The notes: a model not told the origin generated them from the sequence alone. A stretch of DNA of 64,000 bases from Alteribacillus sp. YIM 98480 (GCF_009765375.1 NZ_VTOK01000001.1:496001-560000); one strand, 5' to 3'. Shown: positions 25,551 through 32,927, counted from the stretch's first letter. A program made the numbers and translations.

Positions 25551-26441
25551 ATGTTTAAAAGTGCGCTTTTATTAATAAATGGGAATTCCGGTCAAGATGT
25601 GATTCAAAAAAACATAGAGCTGACAGCTGGCATATTAGCTTCATACATAGAAAAAGTAGTTATCCAACAAACGAAATATAAAGGTCATACAGAAAAAATT
25701 TGTAAAGAGGCAGCCAATCAGTTTGAGGTTATTTTTATAATCGGAGGAGACGGTACTCTTCATGAATGCGTGAATGGTTTAGCAGAGTTGGATAATCCAC
25801 CTGTCACTGGGATATTGCCAGGAGGCACCTGTAATGACTTTTCAAGGTCTCTTCAGATTCCTCAGCCATTAAAAAGAGCGGCGGAAACATTAATCAAAGG
25901 CAAGGTGCGATACTTAGATATAGGAAGAATGAATGATCGGTATTTTTCAAATTTTTATGGAATAGGCTTAATTGCGGAAACATCTGAAAATATTAATGAA
26001 AATTGGAAAGGAGTACTTGGAAAAGTTAGTTATTTTATCAGTGCAATGCAAATGGTCAATAATACAAGGCCTTTTTCATTTACTCTAGAAACAAAAGAAC
26101 AAACAGTAGAAGGAGAAGCGGTTATGGTACTTATTTCTAATGGGAATTTTATAGGGACGAATCAACTTCCATTTCAAAATAACGTAATGGATGATGGAGA
26201 ATTTGATATTTTTATCATAAGCGAAGGAGGAGCAGCTTTATTACGGGAGTACTTTAATGCCAAAAATCCATTTGTGTGGGAAGCAGATCAAAGTGATGTA
26301 CAACATTACCGCAGCAGTTATGTTCGTTTAGAAACCTCACAGCCAATGACAGCCGACACAGACGGGGAGTTATATATGACCACACCCGTTACTATAAATA
26401 ATCAGCATCAAAAACTTCCTTTTCTAATTCCAAATGAATAA
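25551..26441 (+). CDS. Diacylglycerol/lipid kinase family protein (YegS/BmrU type)
   Basis: 296 residues. The nucleotide-binding signature IIGGDGTLHECVNGL is at 63-77, followed by GILPGGTCNDFSRSL (the PxGTxND motif) and the C-terminal beta-sandwich with DGEFDIF and ADTDGE, all of the DAGK catalytic family. It probably phosphorylates a membrane lipid or a related alcohol; Bacillus has several paralogues (DgkB, YtlR, BmrU), and this one is closer to the YtlR/BmrU group than to housekeeping DgkB. Start: ATG at 25551 after CAAAGGATGACGTGTAA. The 245 bases upstream show nothing recognisable. The sinI promoter region begins directly after the stop. Confidence 0.88.
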   Translation: MFKSALLLINGNSGQDVIQKNIELTAGILASYIEKVVIQQTKYKGHTEKICKEAANQFEVIFIIGGDGTLHECVNGLAELDNPPVTGILPGGTCNDFSRSLQIPQPLKRAAETLIKGKVRYLDIGRMNDRYFSNFYGIGLIAETSENINENWKGVLGKVSYFISAMQMVNNTRPFSFTLETKEQTVEGEAVMVLISNGNFIGTNQLPFQNNVMDDGEFDIFIISEGGAALLREYFNAKNPFVWEADQSDVQHYRSSYVRLETSQPMTADTDGELYMTTPVTINNQHQKLPFLIPNE

Positions 26442-26444
26442 AAT

Positions 26445-26483
26445 TTTGACAATCTTTTTTATGGTTTGGAGCATATTTTGACA
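26445..26483 (+). promoter_or_regulatory. Pair of Spo0A-box-like sites upstream of sinI
   Basis: TTTGACA occurs at 26445-26451 and 26477-26483, exactly 32 bases (about three helical turns) apart, each within TTTTGACANTCTTTTT. The complement TGTCAAA differs by one base from the 0A box TGTCGAA. A TATAAT sits at 26515-26520. In B. subtilis Spo0A~P activates sinI, so the position is right. Assignment is by similarity only. Confidence 0.45.
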
Positions 26484-26702
26484 TTCTTTTTGCAGTTGCC
26501 AAGGTATAATAGTAGTAGGACAATTTAAACATAAGTGAACAAGGGGCTAACGTGATTTTTGCAGCGACCTTTAGTAAAGGGCAGCTCTGTTGAAAAAAAC
26601 ATATGCAAAATCACAGGTTTAAGGGTTGAAACGAATAAAACGAAGGTTGCTGGACTGCCTGGGAAATCATGTGTAAAAGGCGGTGGGAGGTTGAATGAAA
26701 TA

Positions 26703-26822
26703 ATGGTGCCAGCAAAGTTGGATCTAGAATGGGTGAAATTGATTAAAGAAGCGAAAGAGGCTGGACTAACAGTTGAGGAAGTGAAAGAGTTTTTATATCA
26801 GGAATATAAAAGTAAAAACTAA
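26703..26822 (+). CDS. sinI: SinI-type anti-repressor peptide
   Basis: From ATG 26703 the product is 39 residues: MVPAKLDLEWVKLIKEAKE then a second helix AGLTVEEVKEFLYQE. This is the SinI dimerisation hook that binds and titrates SinR (B. subtilis: LDQEWVELMVEAKEANISPEEIRKYL). The frame is open back to 26559, but that extension shows no homology. GGGAGG at 26685-26690 is 12 bases from the ATG, and a TTG at 26691 abuts it, so the exact start is uncertain. It precedes sinR as in B. subtilis, but with a terminator and a repeat copy in between. Confidence 0.8.
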   Translation: MVPAKLDLEWVKLIKEAKEAGLTVEEVKEFLYQEYKSKN

Positions 26823-26835
26823 ATAGTCTTGCTAC

Positions 26836-26868
26836 AAGCCAAAGCGATTCAACTTGGCTTTTTTTTTA
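26836..26868 (+). terminator. Terminator after sinI
   Basis: AAGCCAA/TTGGCTT stem with an 11-base loop followed by nine T. It separates sinI from sinR. Confidence 0.8.
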
Positions 26869-26877
26869 TACTTTATT

Positions 26878-26920
26878 CGCTTGCCGCCATTTGGACTTGG
26901 CGGTAAGCCAAGTTTTTCTA
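26878..26920 (+). repeat. Dispersed two-hairpin element, copy C (upstream of sinR)
   Basis: Contains GCCGCCATTTGGACTTGG, CGGTAAGCC and TTTTTCTA. Stem ACTTGGC/GCCAAGT, with the alternative CCGCC/GGCGG. Compared with copy A, a C-G pair has become T-A. It ends 141 bases before sinR. Confidence 0.7.
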
Positions 26921-27003
26921 CTACTATAATAAAAGGCTTATTTAAAGTCATCTTTTTATTCCTATTAAAATTATTTTGAAAAGTCGTTCACTATATCATA
27001 CTT

Positions 27004-27016
27004 TCATTCGTTATAT
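27004..27016 (+). promoter_or_regulatory. Shared 13-mer in the sinR promoter region, candidate SinR operator
   Basis: TCATTCGTTATAT occurs here and again at 28327-28339 before sipW. A TATAAT follows at 27019-27024. GTTCACTATAT lies just upstream. A shared autoregulatory/target operator is likely (inference). Confidence 0.45.
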
Positions 27017-27061
27017 GTTATAATATATTAATACATATGGATAAGTAAAGGAGTTTAAGAG

Positions 27062-27388
27062 ATGATTGGGGACCGGGTGAAGAAATATCGCAAAGAGAAA
27101 GACTTGTCATTAACGGAGTTGGCTGAAAAAGCTGGGGTAGCAAAATCATATTTAAGTGCGATAGAGAGAAATATTCAAACGAACCCTTCCATTCAATTTT
27201 TAGAAAAGATTTCAAAAGTATTAAATGTATCTATTGATGCTTTAATAAAAGATGAACTAGATGTTGACGAAAAAGACTTGGATGATGAGTGGCTGGCAAT
27301 AGTCCAAGAAGCAATGGATTCCGGAGTTTCAAAAGAGCAATTCAAAGAATTCCTGGAATTTAATAAATGGCGCACTCATAAACAGTAA
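27062..27388 (+). CDS. sinR: Master biofilm repressor SinR
   Basis: 108 residues (B. subtilis SinR is 111). The N-terminal XRE helix-turn-helix (5-60: YRKEKDLSLTELAEKAGVAK, SYLSAIERNIQTNPSIQFLE) is almost identical to SinR, and the C-terminal SinI-interaction hook (DEWLAIVQEAMDSGVSKEQF) spans ~75-100. It represses matrix genes and is neutralised by SinI. Start: ATG after AAGGAGTTTAAGAG. It is convergent with the reversed sinR-sinI pair at 27551-28075 and lies upstream of the sipW-tasA cluster, as in B. subtilis. Confidence 0.95.
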   Translation: MIGDRVKKYRKEKDLSLTELAEKAGVAKSYLSAIERNIQTNPSIQFLEKISKVLNVSIDALIKDELDVDEKDLDDEWLAIVQEAMDSGVSKEQFKEFLEFNKWRTHKQ

Positions 27389-27408
27389 ATCTAATTAAAT
27401 CTGATTGG

Positions 27409-27449
27409 AAAAACACTTTATCTCAGCGATCAAAGGATAAAGTGTTTTT
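27409..27449. terminator. Strong bidirectional terminator between the two Sin modules
   Basis: Perfect 14-bp stem AAAAACACTTTATC/GATAAAGTGTTTTT around a 13-base loop, with A/T runs on both sides. Confidence 0.9.
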
Positions 27450-27483
27450 ACGTTTTATATGGATATTTAAAAGCATCGTGGTA

Positions 27484-27510
27484 AGAAAAGAGAGGTGAAA
27501 AGGCCCTCTC
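27484..27510 (-). terminator. Terminator of the reversed sinR-sinI pair
   Basis: On the minus strand GAGAGG pairs with CCTCTC and is followed by TTTTCTT, 40 bases after the sinI2 stop. Confidence 0.6.
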
Positions 27511-27550
27511 GAAGTTGATGTCTTTTTATAAAGGCATGGAACATAATAAG

Positions 27551-27679
27551 TTATTTCTTATTTTGTTCAAATCTTAAAAAAGATAGCACATCATATGGCG
27601 TTAATCCTATGTTTTTTGCTTCATTTATAAGCACGATCCACTCCTCATCAAGCTTCATATCGTGATTATTACCACTCAT
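27551..27679 (-). CDS. Second SinI-type peptide (SinI2)
   Basis: 42 residues. The core KLDEEWIVLINEAKNIGLT followed by PYDVLSFLRFEQNKK is the SinI hook, with the invariant (L)DEEW and the two amphipathic helices. ATG at 27679 is preceded by GGGAGGAAG. It follows the sinR-like gene at 27698 by 18 bases on the same strand, so repressor and antagonist are co-transcribed in the order R-I, the reverse of the canonical I-R. Confidence 0.85.
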   Translation of the reverse strand: MSGNNHDMKLDEEWIVLINEAKNIGLTPYDVLSFLRFEQNKK

Positions 27680-27697
27680 GCAAGACTTCCTCCCTAT

Positions 27698-28075
27698 TTA
27701 GTTTATATTTTCCGTGCCACCTTGTTTTTTCTTTCTATTGTGTCTGCTCCATTTTTCATACTTGATGTATTCTTGAAAGTCTTTAAACTGCTGTTTACTT
27801 ATCCCCGCATCAATGGCTTCTTGAATTAAGTTCAACCATTCTTCATCGAGGTCATGAGCTTCTTCATATATTGAAGGAAGAGAATCTTCTATTAATTCTT
27901 CTACAGTAATATCCATGACTGCTGCAATTTTTTTTAAGACTTCAATCGAAGGATTTTGTTTTACGTCTCTTTCAATATAGCTTAAATATGATTTAGATAC
28001 GTCTGCTTTTCTAGAAAGCTCTGTAAGAGACATTCTTTTCGTTCGGCGGTAAAGTCTAATTTTCTTTCCTATCAT
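27698..28075 (-). CDS. SinR-family transcriptional regulator (SinR2/SlrR-like)
   Basis: 125 residues. XRE helix-turn-helix at 5-60 (MIGKKIRLYRRTKRMSLTEL, SKSYLSYIERDVKQNPSIEV) and a SinI/SinR hook at ~77-105 (DEEWLNLIQEAIDAGISKQQ), then a Lys/Arg-rich tail. Its divergence from the canonical SinR at 27062 suggests a partner or antagonist such as SlrR in B. subtilis, though SlrR is longer; alternatively it is a parallel SinR with its own SinI. It is divergent from sipW; the 312 bases between them hold several GTTC/GAAC motifs. Start: ATG 28075 after GGGAGGGGG. Confidence 0.88.
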   Translation of the reverse strand: MIGKKIRLYRRTKRMSLTELSRKADVSKSYLSYIERDVKQNPSIEVLKKIAAVMDITVEELIEDSLPSIYEEAHDLDEEWLNLIQEAIDAGISKQQFKDFQEYIKYEKWSRHNRKKKQGGTENIN

Positions 28076-28264
28076 ATTCCCCCTCCCATTAATGAATGTT
28101 CAAAAGATTAAGATAATAACTGATCTCCTATGCGAGACATTACTATAATCAGTATTTAAATAAATCTAAATGAACATTGTGCTGCACCTTTATTGTTCAT
28201 TATATAAAACAAAAATAATTTTTTAAAAAATGAAATAGTGAGAAAAAAAGAGTAAATACGTTAT

Positions 28265-28339
28265 AAAGAACATTTCATGTGCTATATAAAGGAAATTTGG
28301 ACTTTTTTCACGTTTTTCAAGAAAAATCATTCGTTATAT
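28265..28339 (+). promoter_or_regulatory. Candidate SinR operators in the sinR2-sipW intergenic region
   Basis: AAAGAAC (28265-28271) equals the complement of the B. subtilis SinR box GTTCTYT. The 13-mer TCATTCGTTATAT (28327-28339) is shared with the sinR upstream region. AATGAAC/GTTCATT variants occur near 28171 and 28193, and AACGAAC near 28360. Clustering between sinR2 and sipW fits repression of both transcripts by Sin proteins (inference). Nothing else is seen in this 312-base gap. Confidence 0.45.
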
Positions 28340-28387
28340 ACTGTGTTTGTATTCGATAAAACGAACGAAACAACAGGAGGTGACAAG

Positions 28388-28942
28388 ATGGTCAAACGCT
28401 TTGTCAGCGTATCATTCAATAGTTTACTAGTTGTTCTCTTTGTTCTCTTTTTAGCAGCTGTATTTCTTATAGTGCAGGGGAGAATGAATCCAGATCAAGT
28501 ACCATCGTTATTTGGCCATCACCCATTAACTGTCTTGTCAAATAGTATGGAGCCGGAGTTCTCGGCAGGGGACATGGTCATAGCAAAACAAGTTAATCCT
28601 GAAACAATTGAAACGGGAGATGTCATAACCTATTACGATGAGGAAAGTCAGATAATCACACACAGGGTGATAGAAACGACCACCGAAAATGGAGAGGCCG
28701 TCTTTCAAACCCAGGGTGATAACAATAACGTAGAAGATGATTACGTTGTTGCTGCAAATCAAGTAATAGGAACGGTTAATTTCTCGCTTCCATATGGAGG
28801 ATATGCTGCTGAATTCTTAGGAAGTCCGCTCGGTATGGTGTTGTTCATTATCATTCCGGTGTTTGCTTTAGTAGGTATAACCATTTATGAACGTCTCGGA
28901 AAAGACGAAGAAGATAGTGAACAATCAGAGCAAACAATCTAG
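28388..28942 (+). CDS. sipW: SipW-type (ER-type) signal peptidase I
   Basis: 184 residues from ATG 28388 (AGGAGGTGACAAG before it). N-terminal helix (~11-29), catalytic Ser53 in LSNSMEPEFSAGD, and His92 in ITHRVI in place of the Lys of bacterial-type SPases, the hallmark of SipW/archaeal/ER enzymes. Further features are GDNN (~114) and a C-terminal helix before an acidic tail. In B. subtilis SipW processes TasA and TapA; the next two genes are the expected substrates. It heads the fibre cluster and is downstream of the candidate Sin operators. Confidence 0.93.
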   Translation: MVKRFVSVSFNSLLVVLFVLFLAAVFLIVQGRMNPDQVPSLFGHHPLTVLSNSMEPEFSAGDMVIAKQVNPETIETGDVITYYDEESQIITHRVIETTTENGEAVFQTQGDNNNVEDDYVVAANQVIGTVNFSLPYGGYAAEFLGSPLGMVLFIIIPVFALVGITIYERLGKDEEDSEQSEQTI

Positions 28943-29096
28943 GGGAAGTCAACTTTATCTTACATAGGAGGTGAAATAGTTCTAATCGAAAGAAAGTCCC
29001 TGGATTTATACATCAATTTTTAAAGCATCTGCTTTAAAATGTCATCATCATCAAGAACTATAAACTTTTATTTAAAAACAATGAGGAGGAATTACA

Positions 29097-29738
29097 ATGA
29101 AAAAGACAAAAAAAGCATTGATTGCAACAACAATGGCTGGGGTAATGGCAGTAGGAGCAGGTTTTGGAACATATTCTTGGTTTACCGATACTCAGTCTAC
29201 TGATGGGGAAATTGAAGCAGGTACTCTCACGTTAAATGACCTCTCCGGATACACTGTTTTCGAAGATGATAACATTCAACCAATTGATCCTAATGTAACT
29301 CCGGACCTGATCACTGAAGGAGAAACTATCAAAGTAGAAAATACAGGTTCCCTTGAAATGGTACCACGTTTACAACTGGACGTTGACATTAAAGACGCTG
29401 ATGGAAATGATGCTAATAGTACATTAAGTGATGAATATATGATTACAATGAATTTTGAAAGAAATGACATGAATTGGTCTGAAACAATTTCTGCAGATCA
29501 AGTAATTAACAACAGAGGATTTGTAGATCCTGACTGGTTCCCATCCGATGCTGGATTCAAGTATCCGTTAGGATCTGGAGATTCTTTTGATGTGAGTTTT
29601 GATGTATACCTAAATAAAGATGCAGAAAATGAATATCAAGGATCTTCTCTTACTGGTACGCTTACTGTAGAAGGCGGACAAAGTGTTGATGGTGCTGAAT
29701 TCGAAGATGGTACTGAAACAGATGGTTCTGGAAACTAA
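29097..29738 (+). CDS. tasA: TasA/CalY (camelysin) family matrix fibre protein
   Basis: 213 residues. SipW-type signal peptide ending in AGFGTYSWFTDTQS. TasA landmarks follow: GEIEAGTLTL, VENTGSLEMVPRLQ (~80-93; B. subtilis ENNGSLAIKEV), and NEYQGSSLTGTLTVEGG at the C-terminus (B. subtilis NKYQGNSIKLQFSFEA). It is shorter than B. subtilis TasA (261), nearer to the camelysin/CalY size, and very acidic, consistent with a halophile. It would be exported and polymerise into extracellular matrix fibres. GAGGAGG precedes the ATG. A perfect hairpin follows, probably setting high tasA expression. Confidence 0.92.
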   Translation: MKKTKKALIATTMAGVMAVGAGFGTYSWFTDTQSTDGEIEAGTLTLNDLSGYTVFEDDNIQPIDPNVTPDLITEGETIKVENTGSLEMVPRLQLDVDIKDADGNDANSTLSDEYMITMNFERNDMNWSETISADQVINNRGFVDPDWFPSDAGFKYPLGSGDSFDVSFDVYLNKDAENEYQGSSLTGTLTVEGGQSVDGAEFEDGTETDGSGN

Positions 29739-29763
29739 TAATAAATCAATATAAGTTTAAAAG

Positions 29764-29792
29764 ACAAAGTAGCTGGTCTTCAGCTACTTTGT
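29764..29792 (+). terminator. Attenuating hairpin after tasA
   Basis: Perfect 12-bp stem ACAAAGTAGCTG/CAGCTACTTTGT with a 5-base loop and no T-run. It is a likely partial terminator or 3'-end stabiliser between tasA and the tapA-like gene. Confidence 0.65.
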
Positions 29793-29836
29793 TCCATATC
29801 ACTAGCACAGATTCACTTAAAGATTGGAGGTGCTGG

Positions 29837-30754
29837 GTGTTGAAAGGCTGGTTATCCCTTTTTATAACAGGAATATTTATGATTGCATTTGTTATCAATG
29901 GATTCGGAGCGTTCTCTTATTTTACGGCTGATACAAAAAGTTCTCCTGGAACGGTAAAAGCGTTTATCCCAAAAGATGGTATTGATATTGATAAAGAAGT
30001 AGATGGCTGTGCAGTTACCTTAACTCTCACCAATAAAACACACGTAGCCATTAATGATGTGCATATTAAAGCCGGACAAAAATCTCATCCTAAAAACAAC
30101 TATGTCATTGATCCAGAAGAAATAAAAGATCTTTCTATCAGTGCCCATGATTCTGTTTCTACAACCTTTTTTACAGATCATCGAGAAGGGGTGCACTGTA
30201 ACATTCAATGGGTATACTTTGACGTAACAGCCTTTGATGAAAAATTTGAAGACCATTTCCGGGTCAAAGTTCATAATCCACCTCCAAAAGAGGAGAAAGA
30301 TGAGGAAGAGTCTGAGGAAAAATTAAAAGAAACAGAAGAAGAAACAGAAGAAGAAACGGAAGAAGAAACCAATGAAGAAATAGAGGAAGAAGAAGAGGAA
30401 ACTGACGAAGAAAAAGATGATTCCGAAAAAGAAGAGAAAAATAAAAAGGAAAAAGATAAAGAGAAAGAACAAAAGAGCAAAGGTAAAGAAGACAATAATC
30501 AAGATAAAATCTCTAAGGAAGATAACAAAAATAAAAAAGAAGTAACAGATGAAAAGAAAGATAAAGCTAAAGATGAAGGCAAAGAAAAAGACAAAAATAA
30601 AGACAAAGATAGAGATAATGAAAAAGGTAACAAAGAAAGCAATGAAGGCAATTCACAAGAGAAAAAAGATACCGCAGAAAAAGAAGTGAAAAGCTCTGAG
30701 TCGAAAAGGGAAGACGACGAAGAGAATAATGGCGAAGATGAGGATGACCAATGA
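29837..30754 (+). CDS. TapA-like SipW-exported protein with long Glu/Lys tail
   Basis: 305 residues from GTG 29837 (GGAGG six bases before). A signal peptide ends in GAFSYFTADTKSSPGTVKAF, a SipW/TasA-type cleavage region. A ~110-residue beta domain follows with two Cys (DGCAVTLTL, VHCNIQW). Residues ~150-305 are low-complexity Glu/Lys/Asp. TapA of B. subtilis has the same plan: SipW signal, Cys-containing domain, Lys/Glu-rich tail ending in acidic residues. Here it follows tasA rather than preceding sipW. Similarity is mainly architectural, so TapA is likely but not certain. Its stop overlaps the next start (ATGA), indicating translational coupling. Confidence 0.65.
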   Translation: MLKGWLSLFITGIFMIAFVINGFGAFSYFTADTKSSPGTVKAFIPKDGIDIDKEVDGCAVTLTLTNKTHVAINDVHIKAGQKSHPKNNYVIDPEEIKDLSISAHDSVSTTFFTDHREGVHCNIQWVYFDVTAFDEKFEDHFRVKVHNPPPKEEKDEEESEEKLKETEEETEEETEEETNEEIEEEEEETDEEKDDSEKEEKNKKEKDKEKEQKSKGKEDNNQDKISKEDNKNKKEVTDEKKDKAKDEGKEKDKNKDKDRDNEKGNKESNEGNSQEKKDTAEKEVKSSESKREDDEENNGEDEDDQ

Positions 30755-31290
30755 AGCTGATGAAAAAGCTGCTGGTGATCCTCAGCCTTTGCACCTTTTT
30801 ATATGCAGCTTACCTATTCATATATAACAGTCAAAACCCGGACGAAATTCCAAAACTATTCGGATATCAGGCAGTAAAGGTATTGTCAGGAAGCATGGAA
30901 CCGACTTTTTCTGCTGGAGACTTATTGTTTCTAAAGGACCCGGAAGAGGTGAAAGTTGGGACGATCATTCTTTTTAAAGACAATGATGCTCTCATTACCC
31001 ATCGAGTAATAAATTTGGAATCTAATGATGGTTTTATCACAAAAGGAGATGCAAACTCTGTCCCGGACGCCAGTATCGTTGCTCCCCATGACATAAAAGG
31101 AGTTTATGCTTTTCATCTTCCTATGATGGGATACGTTATCGAGAGTGTTGCTAGTTTTTCCGGTGTGTTGGCAGGTGCGGTATTTATTCTAATGATTTGG
31201 TTTGGCAGCAATTATTCCCGCATTCTTAAATTAGTAGGGCTTAGAAAAAAATATGTTCGTTATAAACCGCAAGATATCGATATGTTATAA
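30751..31290 (+). CDS. Second SipW-type signal peptidase
   Basis: 179 residues. N-terminal helix (~6-25), Ser48 in LSGSMEPTFSAGD, His84 in ITHRVI, GDAN (~98), and a C-terminal helix (~138-158) with a basic tail. It is a full SipW-class active site and a clear paralogue of the enzyme at 28388 (both have NPDE/QIPKLFG-type segments before the Ser). It is translationally coupled to the tapA-like gene upstream and lies 36 bases before the LPQTG protein, so it may process one of these neighbours specifically (inference). Confidence 0.92.
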   Translation: MKLMKKLLVILSLCTFLYAAYLFIYNSQNPDEIPKLFGYQAVKVLSGSMEPTFSAGDLLFLKDPEEVKVGTIILFKDNDALITHRVINLESNDGFITKGDANSVPDASIVAPHDIKGVYAFHLPMMGYVIESVASFSGVLAGAVFILMIWFGSNYSRILKLVGLRKKYVRYKPQDIDML

Positions 31291-31326
31291 AAAGTTATAT
31301 CATAAAAAACGAAAAGAGGGAGTGAC

Positions 31327-32244
31327 GTGAAAAATATATTCCGAAATAAATGGGTTAAAGCAGTTACCTGCGGATTGCTTTTTTATTTTCTTTCTATTCA
31401 TTCCGTTTATGCTGCAAAAACATTAGTTGAAGTTAACGATGATAATTTCATGAATATTAGCAATTTTGCCCCGGGCGGTTCATATGAGACAGGAATAGCT
31501 GTAAAAAATGTGAGCGAAAATCAAATAAAATATTCTATCACTGTAGAACAAAAAGGTGGATCCAAAAAATTCTTTGAAAATCTGCAGGTGGTTATAAAAA
31601 CCAACAACGTTACACATTACGAAGGAAGCTTTGCTGAGGCAGATAAAATTGCGATGGGAACATTGAATAGTAACAACAGCATTCCTGTCACATTCAATGT
31701 ACATTTTCCTGAAGAAAGCGGGAATGAATATCAAGGTCTTTCTGCTAATCTTTCTGTCAGAGTCGATGCTAAGAAAACCAACAACGATCCTGACCCAGAT
31801 CCCCCTAAAGATGACCCTGATGAACCAGATAATCCTGGAAAACCGAAAGATCCAGAAGACCCAGAAGTCCCTTCCGATCCAAATAATCCAGAAGACCCTG
31901 AAAATCCAGGAAATCCTGATAATCCGGATGATCCTGCACCAGACAATCCTGATCAGCCAGATGAACCTGAAACGCCTAGTGATCCGGAGAATCCAGACAA
32001 CCCTGAAAACCCACAAGATGATCCTGAAAAACCTGAGGAACCAGAAACAGAGGAGCCGGAAGAAGATAGATCTATTATTCCAGGAGGAAATGAGGGGCCG
32101 GGACCGGGACCTCTACCACAAACGGGTGAAACGGGCAGTATGCTGTTTTACTTGATTGGAATATTAGGAATGGCTGTGGGGGGTTACTTATATCACCACT
32201 CCCTGAAAGTTACATCGAAGCTGCGTTTAATGAGAAGAATATAA
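31327..32244 (+). CDS. TasA-motif surface protein with Pro/Asp repeat stalk and LPQTG sorting signal
   Basis: 305 residues from GTG 31327 after GAGGGAG. Signal peptide ending near YAA-KT. A beta domain (~31-148) carries FAPGGSYETGIAVKNVSENQ and NEYQGLSANLSVRVDA, the NEYQG motif shared with TasA (29097). Residues ~153-245 form a stalk of Pro-Asp/Glu-Asn repeats (NPDNPDDP, PEDPENPG). Then LPQTG (263-267), a hydrophobic helix and a Lys/Arg tail form a complete sortase substrate signal. It would be covalently linked to peptidoglycan and could nucleate or tether TasA fibres (inference). The sortase gene follows 23 bases later. Confidence 0.85.
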   Translation: MKNIFRNKWVKAVTCGLLFYFLSIHSVYAAKTLVEVNDDNFMNISNFAPGGSYETGIAVKNVSENQIKYSITVEQKGGSKKFFENLQVVIKTNNVTHYEGSFAEADKIAMGTLNSNNSIPVTFNVHFPEESGNEYQGLSANLSVRVDAKKTNNDPDPDPPKDDPDEPDNPGKPKDPEDPEVPSDPNNPEDPENPGNPDNPDDPAPDNPDQPDEPETPSDPENPDNPENPQDDPEKPEEPETEEPEEDRSIIPGGNEGPGPGPLPQTGETGSMLFYLIGILGMAVGGYLYHHSLKVTSKLRLMRRI

Positions 32245-32267
32245 CGGGATACAAAGGTGGCGGAAAA

Positions 32268-32927
32268 ATGAAAGCAGCAGCAATCATAATTTTTTTGGCA
32301 GGGGCCTTTGTGTTTTTGTATCCCGAAGTGGAAGAATACACGGCTGATTCCAAACAGAAGCAGTTGTTGGAAGAATGGGATAGAGAACAAGAACCATTAG
32401 AAACAGAAGGTCAAAATGATGTGAGGAAAAGTTATAAGAAGCTAAATGATATTTTTGATAAAAATGAGAACACCACTTCAGCTGAAGAAGAGGTTGATGA
32501 ATCTTTAGAACAAAATAAGCATTCACTCCCTTCAGCTATTGGTATCCTGCGTATTCCAGCTATAGATGCAGAACTTCCTGTGGTTGAAGGAGCAACTGAA
32601 GAAAAGTTACGTACAGCTGCTGGACATTTGGAGGGCACCGCTTCATTAGGAAAAGAAGGGAACAGTGCTATTGCGGCGCATCGAAGTCATACACACGGTC
32701 GAATGTTTAACAGGTTAGATGAAGTAGAGGCTGGGGATGACATTGTAATAGAAGATGAAACAGGAGAAAAAACGTATTCCGTTATTAATAAAATAGTCGT
32801 TTCTCCTGATGACACCTCTGTTTTAACGCAAGATACAAATGGGGAATCGATTGTAACACTTATTACATGCACTCCTATGAAAAACCCTACTCACCGTTTA
32901 ATCGTTCAAGGCAAATATAATGATTAA
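32268..32927 (+). CDS. srt: Sortase, probably class D
   Basis: 219 residues. N-terminal membrane anchor (~4-18), a charged ~65-residue spacer, then a sortase barrel from ~90 (IGILRIPAIDAELPVVEGAT). Catalytic His138 (AAHRSHTHGRMFNRLDEV), Cys201 (VTLITCTPM) and Arg210 (THRLIVQ) are all present. The HRS-GR-FNRL and TLITCTP spacing is that of class D/C enzymes rather than housekeeping class A. Its substrate is almost certainly the LPQTG protein encoded directly upstream. AAAGGTGGCGG precedes the ATG. Confidence 0.9.
   Translation: MKAAAIIIFLAGAFVFLYPEVEEYTADSKQKQLLEEWDREQEPLETEGQNDVRKSYKKLNDIFDKNENTTSAEEEVDESLEQNKHSLPSAIGILRIPAIDAELPVVEGATEEKLRTAAGHLEGTASLGKEGNSAIAAHRSHTHGRMFNRLDEVEAGDDIVIEDETGEKTYSVINKIVVSPDDTSVLTQDTNGESIVTLITCTPMKNPTHRLIVQGKYND

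Noticed and set aside
26559-26702. 44-codon N-terminal extension of sinI
   Set aside because: No SinI homology and no proper ribosome-binding site at the upstream TTG; the SinI core starts after 26703.
28433-28448. Tandem GTTCTCT repeats matching the SinR box inside sipW
   Set aside because: They encode the Val-Leu-Phe-Val-Leu-Phe of the signal-anchor helix; codon repetition explains them without a regulatory role.
30271-30495. Long Ser-rich frames opposite the Glu/Lys tail of the TapA-like gene, and similar Gly/Ser or Phe/Ile-rich frames opposite the Pro/Asp stalk
   Set aside because: They are antisense shadows of low-complexity coding sequence.
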